64,000 nt of DNA from contig NZ_JARBAX010000002.1 in NCBI RefSeq assembly GCF_028807635.1, positions 806,001 to 870,000 on the forward strand, written 5' to 3'. Below the pieces are notes generated by a model, which ran no database searches, was not told the origin of the DNA, and saw only the letters and a program-made list of their open reading frames with translations. The number at the start of each line of letters is the position of its first letter. Within the stretch, counting starts at the first letter, position 1. This DNA is from Streptomyces spiramyceticus. GTDB lineage: Bacteria; Actinomycetota; Actinomycetes; Streptomycetales; Streptomycetaceae. Both the position numbers and the translations under genes were made by a program. This document shows positions 1-7,814 of this stretch, piece by piece.

Positions 1-1242
1 ATCGTTCTGCTGAACCCGACCGACTACTTCCTCTACCTCCCCCTCCTCCCGCAGGTCGCAGCCGGAATCCTCGAACCCCGCCGGGTCACGGTCTCGCTCC
101 CCGGGACGCTGCCGCACGTACGGCTGGTCCTCGGTGAGGCGGACCGGGTCGACCTGGAAGCGCGGACCGTGCACTACACCGACCCCGAGGGCGACACCGG
201 CGAGCTCACGTACGACCGGCTCGTGCTGGCCGTCGGCAGCGTCAACAAGCTGCTGCCGGTCCCGGGCGTCGCGGAGCACGCCCACGGCTTCCGCGGGCTG
301 CCCGAAGCGCTCTATCTCCGCGACCACGTCACCCGCCAGATCGAGCTGGCGGCCGCCACCGGCGACCGCGCCGAATGCGCCGCACGCTGTACGTTCGTCG
401 TCGTCGGCGCGGGCTACACCGGAACCGAAGTGGCCGCCCACGGCAAGATGTTCACCGACGCGCTCGTCCGCAAGCAGCGCACCTGGCGGCATGGCCGGCC
501 CAAGCCGCGCTGGCTGCTCCTCGACATCGCGCCACGGGTCCTGCCCGAGCTGGACCAGCGGCTGTCGAAGACCGCCGACCGGGTCCTGCGCGAGCGCGGT
601 GTGGACGTACGGACGGAGACCTCCGTCAAGGAGGCCACCCCGGCCGGTGTCCTGCTGGACGACGGGGAGTTCGTCGACACCAGGACACTGATCTGGTGCG
701 TCGGCGTACGGCCCGACCCGCTGGTATCCGATCTCGGCCTGCCCGTCGAGCGCGGGCGTCTCGTCGTCGACCCGCAGCTGAATGTGCCGGGCCACCCCGA
801 GGTCTTCGCCTGCGGAGACGCCGCCGCCGTACCGGACCTGACCAGGCCGGGCGAGTACACGCCGATGACCGCGCAGCACGCGGCCCGGCAGGGGAAGGTG
901 GCGGGCCGCAACGTCGCCGCGTCCCTCGGGCACGGGATGCGGCGCTCGTACAGCCACAACGACCTGGGCTTCGCCGTCGACCTCGGCGGCGTGAAGGCCG
1001 CGGCCAATCCGCTCGGCGTGCCGCTGTCGGGGCCCCTGGCCGGCGCAGTCACCCGCGGCTACCACCTCGCCGCCATGCCCGGAAACCGGGTGCGCGTCGC
1101 GGCCGACTGGCTGCTCGACGCCGTACTGCCGCGCCAGGCCGTGCAGCTGGGCCTCGTCCGCTCCTGGTCGGTGCCGCTCGACACCTCGTCGCCCGAACTG
1201 GCCAGGATCGCGGGCGCACCCGAACGCCCGCACAAGGAGTGA
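1..1242 (+). CDS. Type II NADH dehydrogenase-like FAD oxidoreductase (5' end missing)
   Basis: The reading frame is open from the first base, so the true start lies before the window; 413 residues are visible. The first residues (NPTDYFLYLPLLPQVA) match the segment after the N-terminal FAD-binding glycine motif in NDH-2 and related pyridine nucleotide-disulphide oxidoreductases. A second Rossmann motif, VVVGAGYTGTEVA, lies near visible residue 133 and would bind NAD(P)H. VFACGDAAAV near residue 271 is the usual C-terminal FAD contact. Such enzymes move electrons from NADH to quinone at the membrane without pumping protons. The C-terminal part is moderately hydrophobic, as expected for a peripheral membrane protein. 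The stop is one base before the transketolase ATG, so the two are probably co-transcribed. The physiological acceptor is not shown by the sequence. Confidence 0.85.
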   Translation: MVLLNPTDYFLYLPLLPQVAAGILEPRRVTVSLPGTLPHVRLVLGEADRVDLEARTVHYTDPEGDTGELTYDRLVLAVGSVNKLLPVPGVAEHAHGFRGLPEALYLRDHVTRQIELAAATGDRAECAARCTFVVVGAGYTGTEVAAHGKMFTDALVRKQRTWRHGRPKPRWLLLDIAPRVLPELDQRLSKTADRVLRERGVDVRTETSVKEATPAGVLLDDGEFVDTRTLIWCVGVRPDPLVSDLGLPVERGRLVVDPQLNVPGHPEVFACGDAAAVPDLTRPGEYTPMTAQHAARQGKVAGRNVAASLGHGMRRSYSHNDLGFAVDLGGVKAAANPLGVPLSGPLAGAVTRGYHLAAMPGNRVRVAADWLLDAVLPRQAVQLGLVRSWSVPLDTSSPELARIAGAPERPHKE

Positions 1243-1243
1243 C

Positions 1244-3118
1244 ATGGAACGCAAGAAACGGGCGGAACTGGCGGAACTTTCCGAGCTCGGCCAGCAGTTG
1301 AGGGTGGACTCGGTACGCGTCGCCGACACCGCCGGGTCGGGCCACCCCACCTCCTCCATGTCGGCGGCGGACCTCGCCGCCGTACTCCTCGCCCGGCATC
1401 TGCGCTACGACTTCGACCGCCCCGACCACCCCGGAAACGACCGGCTGATCCTCTCCAAGGGCCATGCGTCGCCGCTGCTCTACGCCATGTACCGGGCGGC
1501 CGGCGCCATCGACGACGAGGAACTGCTCACCTACCGGCAACGCGGCAGCCGCCTCGAAGGCCACCCGACGCCCCGCCTCCCCTGGGTCGACGTGGCGACC
1601 GGCTCGCTGGGGCAGGGGCTGCCGGTCGGCGTCGGAGTGGCGCTCGCGGGCAAGCGGCTCGACCAGGCCCCGTACCGCGTATGGGTGCTCAGCGGCGACA
1701 GCGAGATGGCGGAGGGCTCGGTGTGGGAGGCCGTCGAGCACGCCGCCAACCAGCACCTCGACAACCTCACCCTGGTCATCGACGTCAACGGGCTCGGGCA
1801 GCGTGGCCCCACCCGCCACGGGCGCGACCTGGCGGCGTACAGCCGCAGACTGCACGCCTTCGGCTGGCACGCGATCGAGGTCGACGGGCACGACCCCGAG
1901 GCGATCGACCTCGCCTTCGCCGAGGCCCGGTCGACCATCGGGCGGCCGTCGGCGGTCATAGCGGCCACCCACAAGGGCAGGGGAGTCGCGGCCGTCGAGG
2001 ACCGTGAGGGCATGCACGGCAAGCCGCTGAAGGACGCCGACGCGGCGATCGCCGAGCTGGGCGGGCTGCGGTCCATCCGCGTCGACGTACAGAAACCGGA
2101 CCCTGCGCCGACACCGCCCGCCATCGCCACCGGTCAACTGGCGCTGCCACGTTACGAGTTCGGCCACAAGGTCGCCACGCGTGACGCGTACGGCGACGCG
2201 CTCGCAGCGCTCGGCTCCGCGCGCGGGGACGTCGTGGCTCTGGACGGGGAGGTCAGCGACTCGACGCGGTCCGAGGCCTTCGCCAAGGAGTTTCCCGAGA
2301 GGTTCTTCGAGTGCTACATCGCAGAGCAGCAACTTGTCGCGGCCGCCGTGGGGTTGCAGACCCGCGGATACGTTCCGTACGCCTCGACCTTCGCGGCGTT
2401 CCTGACCCGCGCCCATGACTTCGTACGGATGGCCGCGATCAGCGGCGCCGGTATCAACCTCGTCGGCTCGCACGCCGGTGTCGCCATCGGCGAGGACGGG
2501 CCGTCCCAGATGGGCCTCGAAGACCTGGCGCTCTTCCGCGCCGTACACGGGAGCACGGTCCTCTACCCGTGCGACGCCAACCAGACCGCGAAGCTTGTCG
2601 CCGGCATGGCGGAGGGCGACGCCCGGACGCGTGGCATCCGCTATCTGCGCACCACCAGGGGCGCCACGCCCGTGATCTACAGCGCCGACGAGGAGTTCCC
2701 GGTCGGCGGCAGCACGCTGCTGCGGTCCGGCGACGACGACAGGCTCACGCTGCTCGCCGCGGGCGCCACGGTCCACGAGGCGCTGCGCGCGGCGGACGTC
2801 CTCGCGGAGGACGGCATCACGGTGCGGGTCGTCGACCTGTACTCGGTCAAGCCGGTCGATGCGGAGGCCGTGCAGACCGCGGCGGAACTGACCGGCTGCC
2901 TGGTGACGGTCGAGGACCACCACCCGGAGGGCGGCATCGGCGACGCGGTGGCGGAGGTCTTCACCGACGGCCGCCCTGTCCCGCGCCTGGTGAGGCTCGC
3001 GGTGCGGAACATGCCGGGTTCGGCGACCGTGGGCGAGCAGCTGAGCGAGTCCGGCATCGACGCGGACTCGATCGCGGCCGCGGTGAAACTCCTGGTGGAG
3101 GAGGCGATCGTACGATGA
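1244..3118 (+). CDS. Transketolase, full-length single chain
   Basis: A 624-residue protein with both transketolase halves in one chain. The N-terminal half has SGHPTSSMSAA, the SKGHASPLLYA segment and the thiamine diphosphate/metal motif GDSEMAEGSVWEA followed by LVIDVN near residues 150-180. The C-terminal half has the pyrimidine-binding region around FFECYIAEQQLVAAAVGLQ and a final dimer domain. It transfers two-carbon ketol units in the pentose phosphate pathway. At 624 residues it is slightly shorter than common bacterial transketolases of about 660-700. It starts one base after the NADH dehydrogenase-like stop, preceded by AAGGAG, and its TGA overlaps the next ATG. A housekeeping transketolase probably exists elsewhere, so this may be a second copy; that is inference. 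Confidence 0.9.
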   Translation: MERKKRAELAELSELGQQLRVDSVRVADTAGSGHPTSSMSAADLAAVLLARHLRYDFDRPDHPGNDRLILSKGHASPLLYAMYRAAGAIDDEELLTYRQRGSRLEGHPTPRLPWVDVATGSLGQGLPVGVGVALAGKRLDQAPYRVWVLSGDSEMAEGSVWEAVEHAANQHLDNLTLVIDVNGLGQRGPTRHGRDLAAYSRRLHAFGWHAIEVDGHDPEAIDLAFAEARSTIGRPSAVIAATHKGRGVAAVEDREGMHGKPLKDADAAIAELGGLRSIRVDVQKPDPAPTPPAIATGQLALPRYEFGHKVATRDAYGDALAALGSARGDVVALDGEVSDSTRSEAFAKEFPERFFECYIAEQQLVAAAVGLQTRGYVPYASTFAAFLTRAHDFVRMAAISGAGINLVGSHAGVAIGEDGPSQMGLEDLALFRAVHGSTVLYPCDANQTAKLVAGMAEGDARTRGIRYLRTTRGATPVIYSADEEFPVGGSTLLRSGDDDRLTLLAAGATVHEALRAADVLAEDGITVRVVDLYSVKPVDAEAVQTAAELTGCLVTVEDHHPEGGIGDAVAEVFTDGRPVPRLVRLAVRNMPGSATVGEQLSESGIDADSIAAAVKLLVEEAIVR

Positions 3119-4029
3119 CCGACACCACGCGCGTGCGCGCGGGCCGCCGCACCGTAGAAATCCATCGCCCGCAGAAGGTCCTCTTCCCCGACTGCGACCT
3201 CACCAAGGCCGACATCGCCGAGTACTACCGGTGCATCGCCGCCTTCATGCTCCCCCACCTGCGCGACCGCCCGCTCATGCTCGAACGCCACCCCGACGGC
3301 ATCGAGAGCCACCGCTTCATGCAGAAGGACACCCCCGACCACTATCCCGACTGGGTACGCCGGGTGAAGGTCGAGAAGGAGGGCGGCACCGTCACGCACA
3401 CTGTGTGCGACGACAGCGCGACCCTCGTCTTCCTGGCCGACCAGGCGTGCATCACCTTGCACCGCTGGCTGTCGCGGGCCGGACGTGTCCAGTCGCCCGA
3501 CCGTCTCGTCTTCGACCTCGACCCTCCGGGCGACGACTTCCCCGCCGTACGCGACGCGGCGCTGCGACTCGGCGAGCTGCTGGACCAACTCCGGCTGTCC
3601 TCCGCCCTGATGACCACCGGATCCAAAGGCCTGCACGTGATCGTGCCTCTCGGCGGGCACACCACGTTCGACGAGTCACGCGCGTTCGCCACCGACGTTG
3701 CGGAGACCCTCGCCGCGCGCCACCCGGACAGGCTGACCACAGCCGTACGCAAACAGTCACGCGGCGGCCGGCTCTATCTGGACGTCCAGCGCAATGCCTA
3801 CGCCCAGACGGCCGTGGCGCCCTGGTCCATCCGGCCCAGGCCGGGCGCGCCCGTGGCCGCGCCGGTCTCCTGGGAGCAGCTCGACGACGAGGACCTGACG
3901 GCGCGGCGCTGGTCGGCGACGGACGTCGAGGACGTGCTGGAGCAGGCCCGCGCCAACCCGTGGTCGGGCCTGTCGTCGCGCGCCCGCGCCCTGGGACCGG
4001 CCCGCAAGCGCCTCGACGCCGTGCGCTGA
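3115..4029 (+). CDS. LigD-type polymerase domain protein (primase-polymerase)
   Basis: The 304-residue protein corresponds to the polymerase domain of bacterial DNA ligase D, a family that fills gaps and adds nucleotides during non-homologous end joining. Visible hallmarks are [17 protein letters not shown] near residues 22-38, the metal-binding FDLDPPGDD at 133-141, [11 protein letters not shown] at 169-179 and a late [14 protein letters not shown] segment. There is no ATP-dependent ligase domain and no 3'-phosphoesterase domain, so this is a stand-alone polymerase. Its ATG overlaps the transketolase TGA (ATGA), implying translational coupling with a carbon-metabolism gene. Neither Ku nor a ligase is encoded nearby; partners would have to be elsewhere in the genome. 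Confidence 0.88.
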   Translation: MTDTTRVRAGRRTVEIHRPQKVLFPDCDLTKADIAEYYRCIAAFMLPHLRDRPLMLERHPDGIESHRFMQKDTPDHYPDWVRRVKVEKEGGTVTHTVCDDSATLVFLADQACITLHRWLSRAGRVQSPDRLVFDLDPPGDDFPAVRDAALRLGELLDQLRLSSALMTTGSKGLHVIVPLGGHTTFDESRAFATDVAETLAARHPDRLTTAVRKQSRGGRLYLDVQRNAYAQTAVAPWSIRPRPGAPVAAPVSWEQLDDEDLTARRWSATDVEDVLEQARANPWSGLSSRARALGPARKRLDAVR

Positions 4030-4035
4030 CACGGG

Positions 4036-4059
4036 GTTTGGCCCGGCCGCCGGGGGTTA
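4036..4059 (+). promoter_or_regulatory. Candidate SigB-type promoter of the gas vesicle operon
   Basis: GTTT at 4036-4039 is followed after 14 bases by GGGTTA at 4054-4059. This is close to the GNNT-N14-16-GGGTAC/T form known for stress sigma factors of the SigB/SigF group in Streptomyces. The last base is 20 bases before the gvpO ATG. The assignment rests only on pattern and position. Confidence 0.45.
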
Positions 4060-4079
4060 CTCGTACGACCGAGGCTGCC

Positions 4080-4409
4080 ATGGCAAATACATCAGAGAAC
4101 ACCCCGAAGGAAACACAAGCCGAGGCGGACGGCATGCCGGGCCCGGGCCCGATGGAGGTGCTGCGCGCCGCGCGGACACAGCTGGCGGAGCTCACCGGCT
4201 TGGCGGCCGAATCGGTCTCCTCCTTCGAACAGGCGGAGGACGGCTGGCTGTTGCGGATCGAGGCCCTGGAACTGGCCCGGGTCCCCGACACCATGAGCCT
4301 GCTCGCGACGTACGAGGTCGAACTCGGCCCGCACGGCGAGCTGACCGGATACCGGCGCGTTCGCCGTTACGAACGCGGAAGGGCCGACCGGAGCCCTTGG
4401 CCCGCGTAA
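4080..4409 (+). CDS. gvpO: Gas vesicle protein GvpO
   Basis: The 109-residue protein matches the GvpO family: an acidic, variable N-terminus, then a core with [21 protein letters not shown], a [21 protein letters not shown] segment and the ending [23 protein letters not shown]. GvpO is an accessory protein of gas vesicle assembly and is the usual first gene of actinobacterial gas vesicle clusters. The ATG at 4080 follows the candidate stress promoter. About 50 bases separate it from gvpA. The family assignment comes from motif recognition plus its place at the head of a complete gvp set. Confidence 0.88.
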   Translation: MANTSENTPKETQAEADGMPGPGPMEVLRAARTQLAELTGLAAESVSSFEQAEDGWLLRIEALELARVPDTMSLLATYEVELGPHGELTGYRRVRRYERGRADRSPWPA

Positions 4410-4459
4410 ACCCGCGTACAGCGGACACACACCCGAGCACCCAAGGAGGGCCGGTCGAA

Positions 4460-4912
4460 ATGACCGTTGTTCCGGCACAGCAAGGTGGAGGCGGCGGCGG
4501 TACCAGCGGCCTCTACGACGTCCTGGAACTCGTGCTCGACCGGGGACTCGTCATCGACGCGTTCATACGCGTCTCCCTGGTCGGCATCGAGATCCTGAAG
4601 ATCGACATACGGGTCGTGGTCGCGAGCGTCGACACCTACCTGCGGTTCGCGGAAGCCTGCAACCGCCTCGACCTGGAAACCGGCGCCAACAAGAGCCCCG
4701 GGCTGACCGAGATCGTCGGTGACGTCACCGAGTCCGGCGCCCGCGGCAAGTCCAAGGGCGCGCTGTCCGGCGCCGCCGAGACCACAGCGGGCGCGTTCCA
4801 GGGCCGCTCGTCCGAAGGGCAGTCCGAGTCCAAGCCCCGCGCGCGGCGCGGCTCTTCGGCCGCCAAGACCGCCAAGACCGCCAAGACCGCCCAGAAGGAG
4901 GAGCAGGAGTGA
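4460..4912 (+). CDS. gvpA: Gas vesicle structural protein GvpA, with long C-terminal tail
   Basis: Residues 17-70 carry the conserved GvpA core, with [20 protein letters not shown], then [20 protein letters not shown] and a final short helix. This is the hydrophobic shell subunit that stacks into the gas vesicle wall. The protein has 150 residues, about twice the length of classical GvpA, because of a low-complexity, basic C-terminal tail. The tail contains three copies of a 9-base repeat (residues [10 protein letters not shown]). Long tails are seen in actinobacterial members; whether the tail sits outside the shell is not known from sequence. A GGAGG stretch lies upstream of the ATG. The TGA overlaps the GTG of the next gene. 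Confidence 0.9.
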   Translation: MTVVPAQQGGGGGGTSGLYDVLELVLDRGLVIDAFIRVSLVGIEILKIDIRVVVASVDTYLRFAEACNRLDLETGANKSPGLTEIVGDVTESGARGKSKGALSGAAETTAGAFQGRSSEGQSESKPRARRGSSAAKTAKTAKTAQKEEQE

Positions 4913-5625
4913 GTACGTACGTGTACGGAATCGCACGCCGCTCCCACCCCCGGCTGCCCGGCGAGGCAGGCGGCGTCGGTGACCCGCCGCGGCCCGTCAG
5001 GACCGTCGGAGCGGGTGAGCTGACCGCGCTTGTCAGCGACGCCCCGGAAGACCTGAGGCCCAAGCGCCGCGACCTGATCGCCCACCAGAGCGTCCTCGCC
5101 GAGGCAGGGGCGGGCGGCGCCGTCCTGCCGATGCGCTTCGGCAGCCTCTCGCCCGACGACGAGGCCGTACGGACGGTGCTCGCCGAGCGGGAGAAGCACT
5201 ACCTGGAGCGCCTGGAAGCGCTCGACAACAAGCTGGAATACAACGTGAAGGCCACGCACGACGAAGAAGCCGTTCTGCATCAGGTGCTGTCCGACGACCC
5301 CGACTTGCGGGCACTGAACGACGCCAACAGGGCGGCGGGCGGCGGCTCGTACGAGCAGAAACTGCGGCTCGGTGAACGCGTCGTCGCAGCCGTGCAGCAG
5401 CGCGAGCGGCACGACGGCGAGCTCGTGCGGCAAGCGCTCGAAGGGGCGGCGCTGACCATCAGCCCCGGGCCGGACAGCGTCGGCTGGCTGGCGAACGTCT
5501 CGTTCCTCGTCGACCGCGACCGTACTGCCGAGTTCGTGGAAGCGGTGGACGCCCTGCGCAAGGAGCACCCCCACCTGGTGATCCAGCTCAACGGTCCGCT
5601 GCCGCCGTACAGCTTCGTGGAGTGA
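4909..5625 (+). CDS. gvpF: Gas vesicle protein GvpF
   Basis: The 238-residue protein belongs to the GvpL/GvpF family. It begins [10 protein letters not shown], the typical start of the family, and contains [29 protein letters not shown] and the C-terminal [12 protein letters not shown], all strong family signatures. GvpF and GvpL are accessory proteins thought to help nucleate or chaperone GvpA assembly. The GTG start overlaps the gvpA stop, so translation is coupled. It is the first of two GvpL/F paralogues in the operon. The next GTG begins four bases after its stop. Confidence 0.92.
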   Translation: MSTYVYGIARRSHPRLPGEAGGVGDPPRPVRTVGAGELTALVSDAPEDLRPKRRDLIAHQSVLAEAGAGGAVLPMRFGSLSPDDEAVRTVLAEREKHYLERLEALDNKLEYNVKATHDEEAVLHQVLSDDPDLRALNDANRAAGGGSYEQKLRLGERVVAAVQQRERHDGELVRQALEGAALTISPGPDSVGWLANVSFLVDRDRTAEFVEAVDALRKEHPHLVIQLNGPLPPYSFVE

Positions 5626-5629
5626 CGGC

Positions 5630-5872
5630 GTGGGCCTCCTCGGAGAGTTGCTGCTCCTGCCCCTGGCCCCGGTCCGCGGCACCTCTTGGGTGCTGCGGCA
5701 GGTGCTCGGCGAGGCGGAGCGGCAGTACTACGACCCGTCGGCCATTCAGCGCGCACTCGGTCTGCTGGAGCGCCGGCTCGAAGCGGGCGAGATCGACGAG
5801 GCCGAATTCGACCGCCGCGAGGACGAGCTGCTCGCCCGGCTGGAGTCCGCCCGGACGGAGAGGCGCCGATGA
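5630..5872 (+). CDS. gvpG: Gas vesicle protein GvpG
   Basis: This 80-residue protein fits the GvpG family in length and pattern. It has a hydrophobic start (MGLLGELLLLPLAPVRG), a middle RQVLGEAERQYYDPSAIQRAL and a charged helical end with GEIDEAEFDRREDELLARL. GvpG is a small accessory protein needed for vesicle assembly. The GTG at 5630 lies four bases after gvpF, and its TGA overlaps the ATG of the next gene, as expected in this operon. The hydrophobic N-terminus is not a convincing signal peptide. Confidence 0.88.
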   Translation: MGLLGELLLLPLAPVRGTSWVLRQVLGEAERQYYDPSAIQRALGLLERRLEAGEIDEAEFDRREDELLARLESARTERRR

Positions 5873-6183
5873 CGACACCGAACCGCCTTCCTGATCCGTA
5901 CGCCTCCAGTGGCGGCGCGAATCTCGCCGACATTCTCGAACGCGTACTGGACAAAGGCATCGTCATCGCCGGAGACATCAAAATCAATCTCCTCGACATC
6001 GAACTGCTCACCATCAAACTCCGCCTGATAGTCGTCTCCATCGACAAGGCGAAAGAAATGGGCATCGACTGGTGGGAGAGCGACCCCGCACTGTCCTCGG
6101 GCGCCCGCCGCCGCGAACTGGCCGACGAGAACGAGCGCTTGCACCGGCGCATTGCCGAACTGGAGGCGGAATCACCGCAATGA
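5869..6183 (+). CDS. gvpJ: Gas vesicle protein GvpJ (GvpA-family minor shell protein)
   Basis: Residues 18-65 carry a GvpA-like core: NLADILERVLDKGIVIAGDI, then INLLDIELLTIKLRLIVVSI. The 104-residue length and the KGIVIAGDIKI signature fit the minor shell protein GvpJ rather than the main GvpA. The C-terminal 35 residues are charged and probably form a short coiled coil (RELADENERLHRRIAELEAE). Start and stop both overlap neighbouring genes by four bases. The name J is chosen from sequence type and operon position. Confidence 0.85.
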   Translation: MTTPNRLPDPYASSGGANLADILERVLDKGIVIAGDIKINLLDIELLTIKLRLIVVSIDKAKEMGIDWWESDPALSSGARRRELADENERLHRRIAELEAESPQ

Positions 6184-7022
6184 ACGAACTGCGATACGTG
6201 TACGCCGTGACCCGGCCCTTCGACGGCGCTCTCCCCGACGGCAACCTCCCTGATGATCTACGTGGCCTCGACGGCGAACCGCCCCGGCTGCTGCATCACG
6301 CCGGCCTGGTCGCCGTCGTCAGCCCGGTGCCGGCCGAGGACTTCGACGAGGCCCCCCTCAAGGCGCACCTGGAAGACCTCGACTGGCTCACCGGGACCGC
6401 CCGCACCCATGAGGCGGTCATCGGCGTCCTGACCACCCTGACCTGTCCGGTTCCGCTGCGACTGGCCACGGTCTGCCGCGACGACAGCGGCGTACGACGC
6501 CTGATCGAGGCCGACCACGACCGCTTCGTACGCACGCTGGAGCGGCTGGACGGCCGGATCGAATGGGGCGTCAAGGTGTACGCCCACACGCCGCGGGAGG
6601 ACACACAGGGCGCCGCACAGGGCGCCGCGCCGGAGGCCGACGAACCGCCTCCGGCCACCGGCCGGGACTACCTGCGCCGACGGCTGGGGCAGCGCCGGAA
6701 GCGCGAAAGCGCATGGCAGCGCGCCGACAGCATGGCCCGCACGCTGCACGCCGGGCTCTCCGAGCGGGCGGAGGCCGGAGTGCTGCACCGGCCGCAGGAC
6801 GCCAGGCTCTCCGACGAGCCCGGGGTCAACGTCCTCAACGCGGCGTACCTGGTGCGGCGCGAGGAGAGCGCGGCGTTCATCGCGGAGATCGACCGCCTCG
6901 GGCCGAAGGAACCGGACGGCGGCGTACGGGTGGAACTCACCGGCCCCTGGGCGCCGTACTCCTTCGCAGGGCTCGCAGGGCTCGCGGGACTCGCGGGACA
7001 TGCTGAGGAGGGCAGCCGGTGA
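6180..7022 (+). CDS. gvpL: Gas vesicle protein GvpL (second GvpL/F paralogue)
   Basis: The 280-residue protein is a second member of the GvpL/GvpF family. It starts NELRYVYAVTRPF, has VIGVLTTLTCPVPLRLATV in the middle and ends with the family signature LTGPWAPYSFAG. It is longer than GvpF, with an acidic insertion near residues 140-160. Just before the stop there is a short tandem repeat (GLAGLAGLAG) caused by a 9-base nucleotide repeat. The ATG overlaps the gvpJ stop, which favours this start over in-frame codons further upstream. The stop overlaps the GTG of gvpS. Confidence 0.9.
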   Translation: MNELRYVYAVTRPFDGALPDGNLPDDLRGLDGEPPRLLHHAGLVAVVSPVPAEDFDEAPLKAHLEDLDWLTGTARTHEAVIGVLTTLTCPVPLRLATVCRDDSGVRRLIEADHDRFVRTLERLDGRIEWGVKVYAHTPREDTQGAAQGAAPEADEPPPATGRDYLRRRLGQRRKRESAWQRADSMARTLHAGLSERAEAGVLHRPQDARLSDEPGVNVLNAAYLVRREESAAFIAEIDRLGPKEPDGGVRVELTGPWAPYSFAGLAGLAGLAGHAEEGSR

Positions 7023-7222
7023 CGGACCCGGGCGCAGGTCTCGCCCGGCGCGAGATCGCCCTCGTCGACCTGCTGGACCGGCTGCTCGCGGGCGGCGTGG
7101 TGATCGCGGGCGATCTCACCCTGCGCATCGCCGACGTCGATCTCGTACGGGTCGATCTCAACGCACTCATCAGCTCGGTCGGCGCCGACGTGCCGTCGCC
7201 CTTCGAGGAGGAATCCCCATGA
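7019..7222 (+). CDS. gvpS: Gas vesicle protein GvpS (short GvpA-like)
   Basis: This 67-residue protein has a GvpA-like core, IALVDLLDRLLAGGVVIAGD followed by LTLRIADVDLVRVDLNALIS, with little else. It is a third GvpA-family protein in the cluster and corresponds to the small GvpS of Streptomyces-type clusters. Its exact role is less clear than that of GvpA. The GTG at 7019 overlaps the gvpL stop and its TGA overlaps the gvpK ATG. Confidence 0.83.
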   Translation: MTDPGAGLARREIALVDLLDRLLAGGVVIAGDLTLRIADVDLVRVDLNALISSVGADVPSPFEEESP

Positions 7223-7521
7223 GTACCCGGCGGAGTGCCCGACGCGTCGAGCTCGACGCCGACACCGTCGAGCGCGACCTCGCCAGGCTCGTCCTGACCG
7301 TCGTGGAGCTGCTGCGGCAACTGATGGAGCGCCAGGCGCTGCGCCGTGTGGACACCGGCGACCTCACCGAGGAGCAGGAGGAGCGGATCGGGACGACGCT
7401 GATGCTGCTGGAGGACCGGATGGACGTACTGCGCACACGCTTCGGCCTCGGCCCCGAGGACCTCAATATCGATCTGGGCCCTCTGGGCCCCCTGCTGCCC
7501 AGAGGCAATGAGAATGAATGA
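7219..7521 (+). CDS. gvpK: Gas vesicle protein GvpK
   Basis: The 100-residue protein matches the GvpK family: RRVELDADTVERDLARLVLT, then ELLRQLMERQALRRVDTGDLT, and a C-terminal GLGPEDLNIDLGPLGPLL. GvpK is a small accessory protein present in essentially all gas vesicle clusters. It is the last gene of this operon, followed after eight bases by a strong hairpin. The final residues NENE come from the same A-rich stretch that precedes the terminator. Confidence 0.92.
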   Translation: MSTRRSARRVELDADTVERDLARLVLTVVELLRQLMERQALRRVDTGDLTEEQEERIGTTLMLLEDRMDVLRTRFGLGPEDLNIDLGPLGPLLPRGNENE

Positions 7522-7529
7522 ATGGGCGA

Positions 7530-7561
7530 AATGGGCGGCGGCCGGAAGGCCGCCGCCCATT
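7530..7561 (+). terminator. Strong hairpin terminator after gvpK
   Basis: A perfect 14-bp inverted repeat (arms 7530-7543 and 7548-7561) with a GGAA tetraloop lies eight bases after the gvpK stop. It is followed by TCATTT. Because it is symmetrical it can also end transcripts of the opposite-strand gene that stops at 7582. Confidence 0.88.
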
Positions 7562-7581
7562 CATTTCCCTGGGTCCGATTT

Positions 7582-7752
7582 CTACCACCGATACCAGCGT
7601 GCCCTTGTGCCCGTGGCCGATGTGCTTCGCACCAGGAATCCCAGTAGCCAGATGACCAGTACCGCAACGGCGATCCACCAGAGGACCTTCATGGCGAAAC
7701 CGGCGCCGAACAGAATGAGAGCGAGAAGCAGAACAAGCAGGACGGGGACCAT
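7582..7752 (-). CDS. Small hydrophobic membrane protein, 56 residues
   Basis: Read on the minus strand the protein starts MVPVLLVLLLALILFGAGFA and ends ARWYRW. It has two hydrophobic stretches, residues 3-20 and 24-41, suggesting a hairpin membrane protein. The ATG at 7752 is preceded by CTGGAGG at good spacing. Similar tiny proteins with an FGAGF...KxLWWIA...RWYRW pattern are common in actinobacteria and are usually called only 'hydrophobic protein'. The sequence gives no function. It converges on the gas vesicle operon and shares its terminator. Confidence 0.82.
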   Translation of the reverse strand: MVPVLLVLLLALILFGAGFAMKVLWWIAVAVLVIWLLGFLVRSTSATGTRARWYRW

Positions 7753-7814
7753 AATGTGCACCTCCAGGATTCCCGAGTGCCCTTATTTGCTCTCCATACA
7801 CGGTGTGAGTTGAT

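Noticed and set aside
1049..2923. A 624-residue minus-strand frame opposite transketolase
   Set aside because: Same length as transketolase only by coincidence; it lies antisense to it and is composed of Arg/Gly/Val/Asp-rich sequence without motifs.
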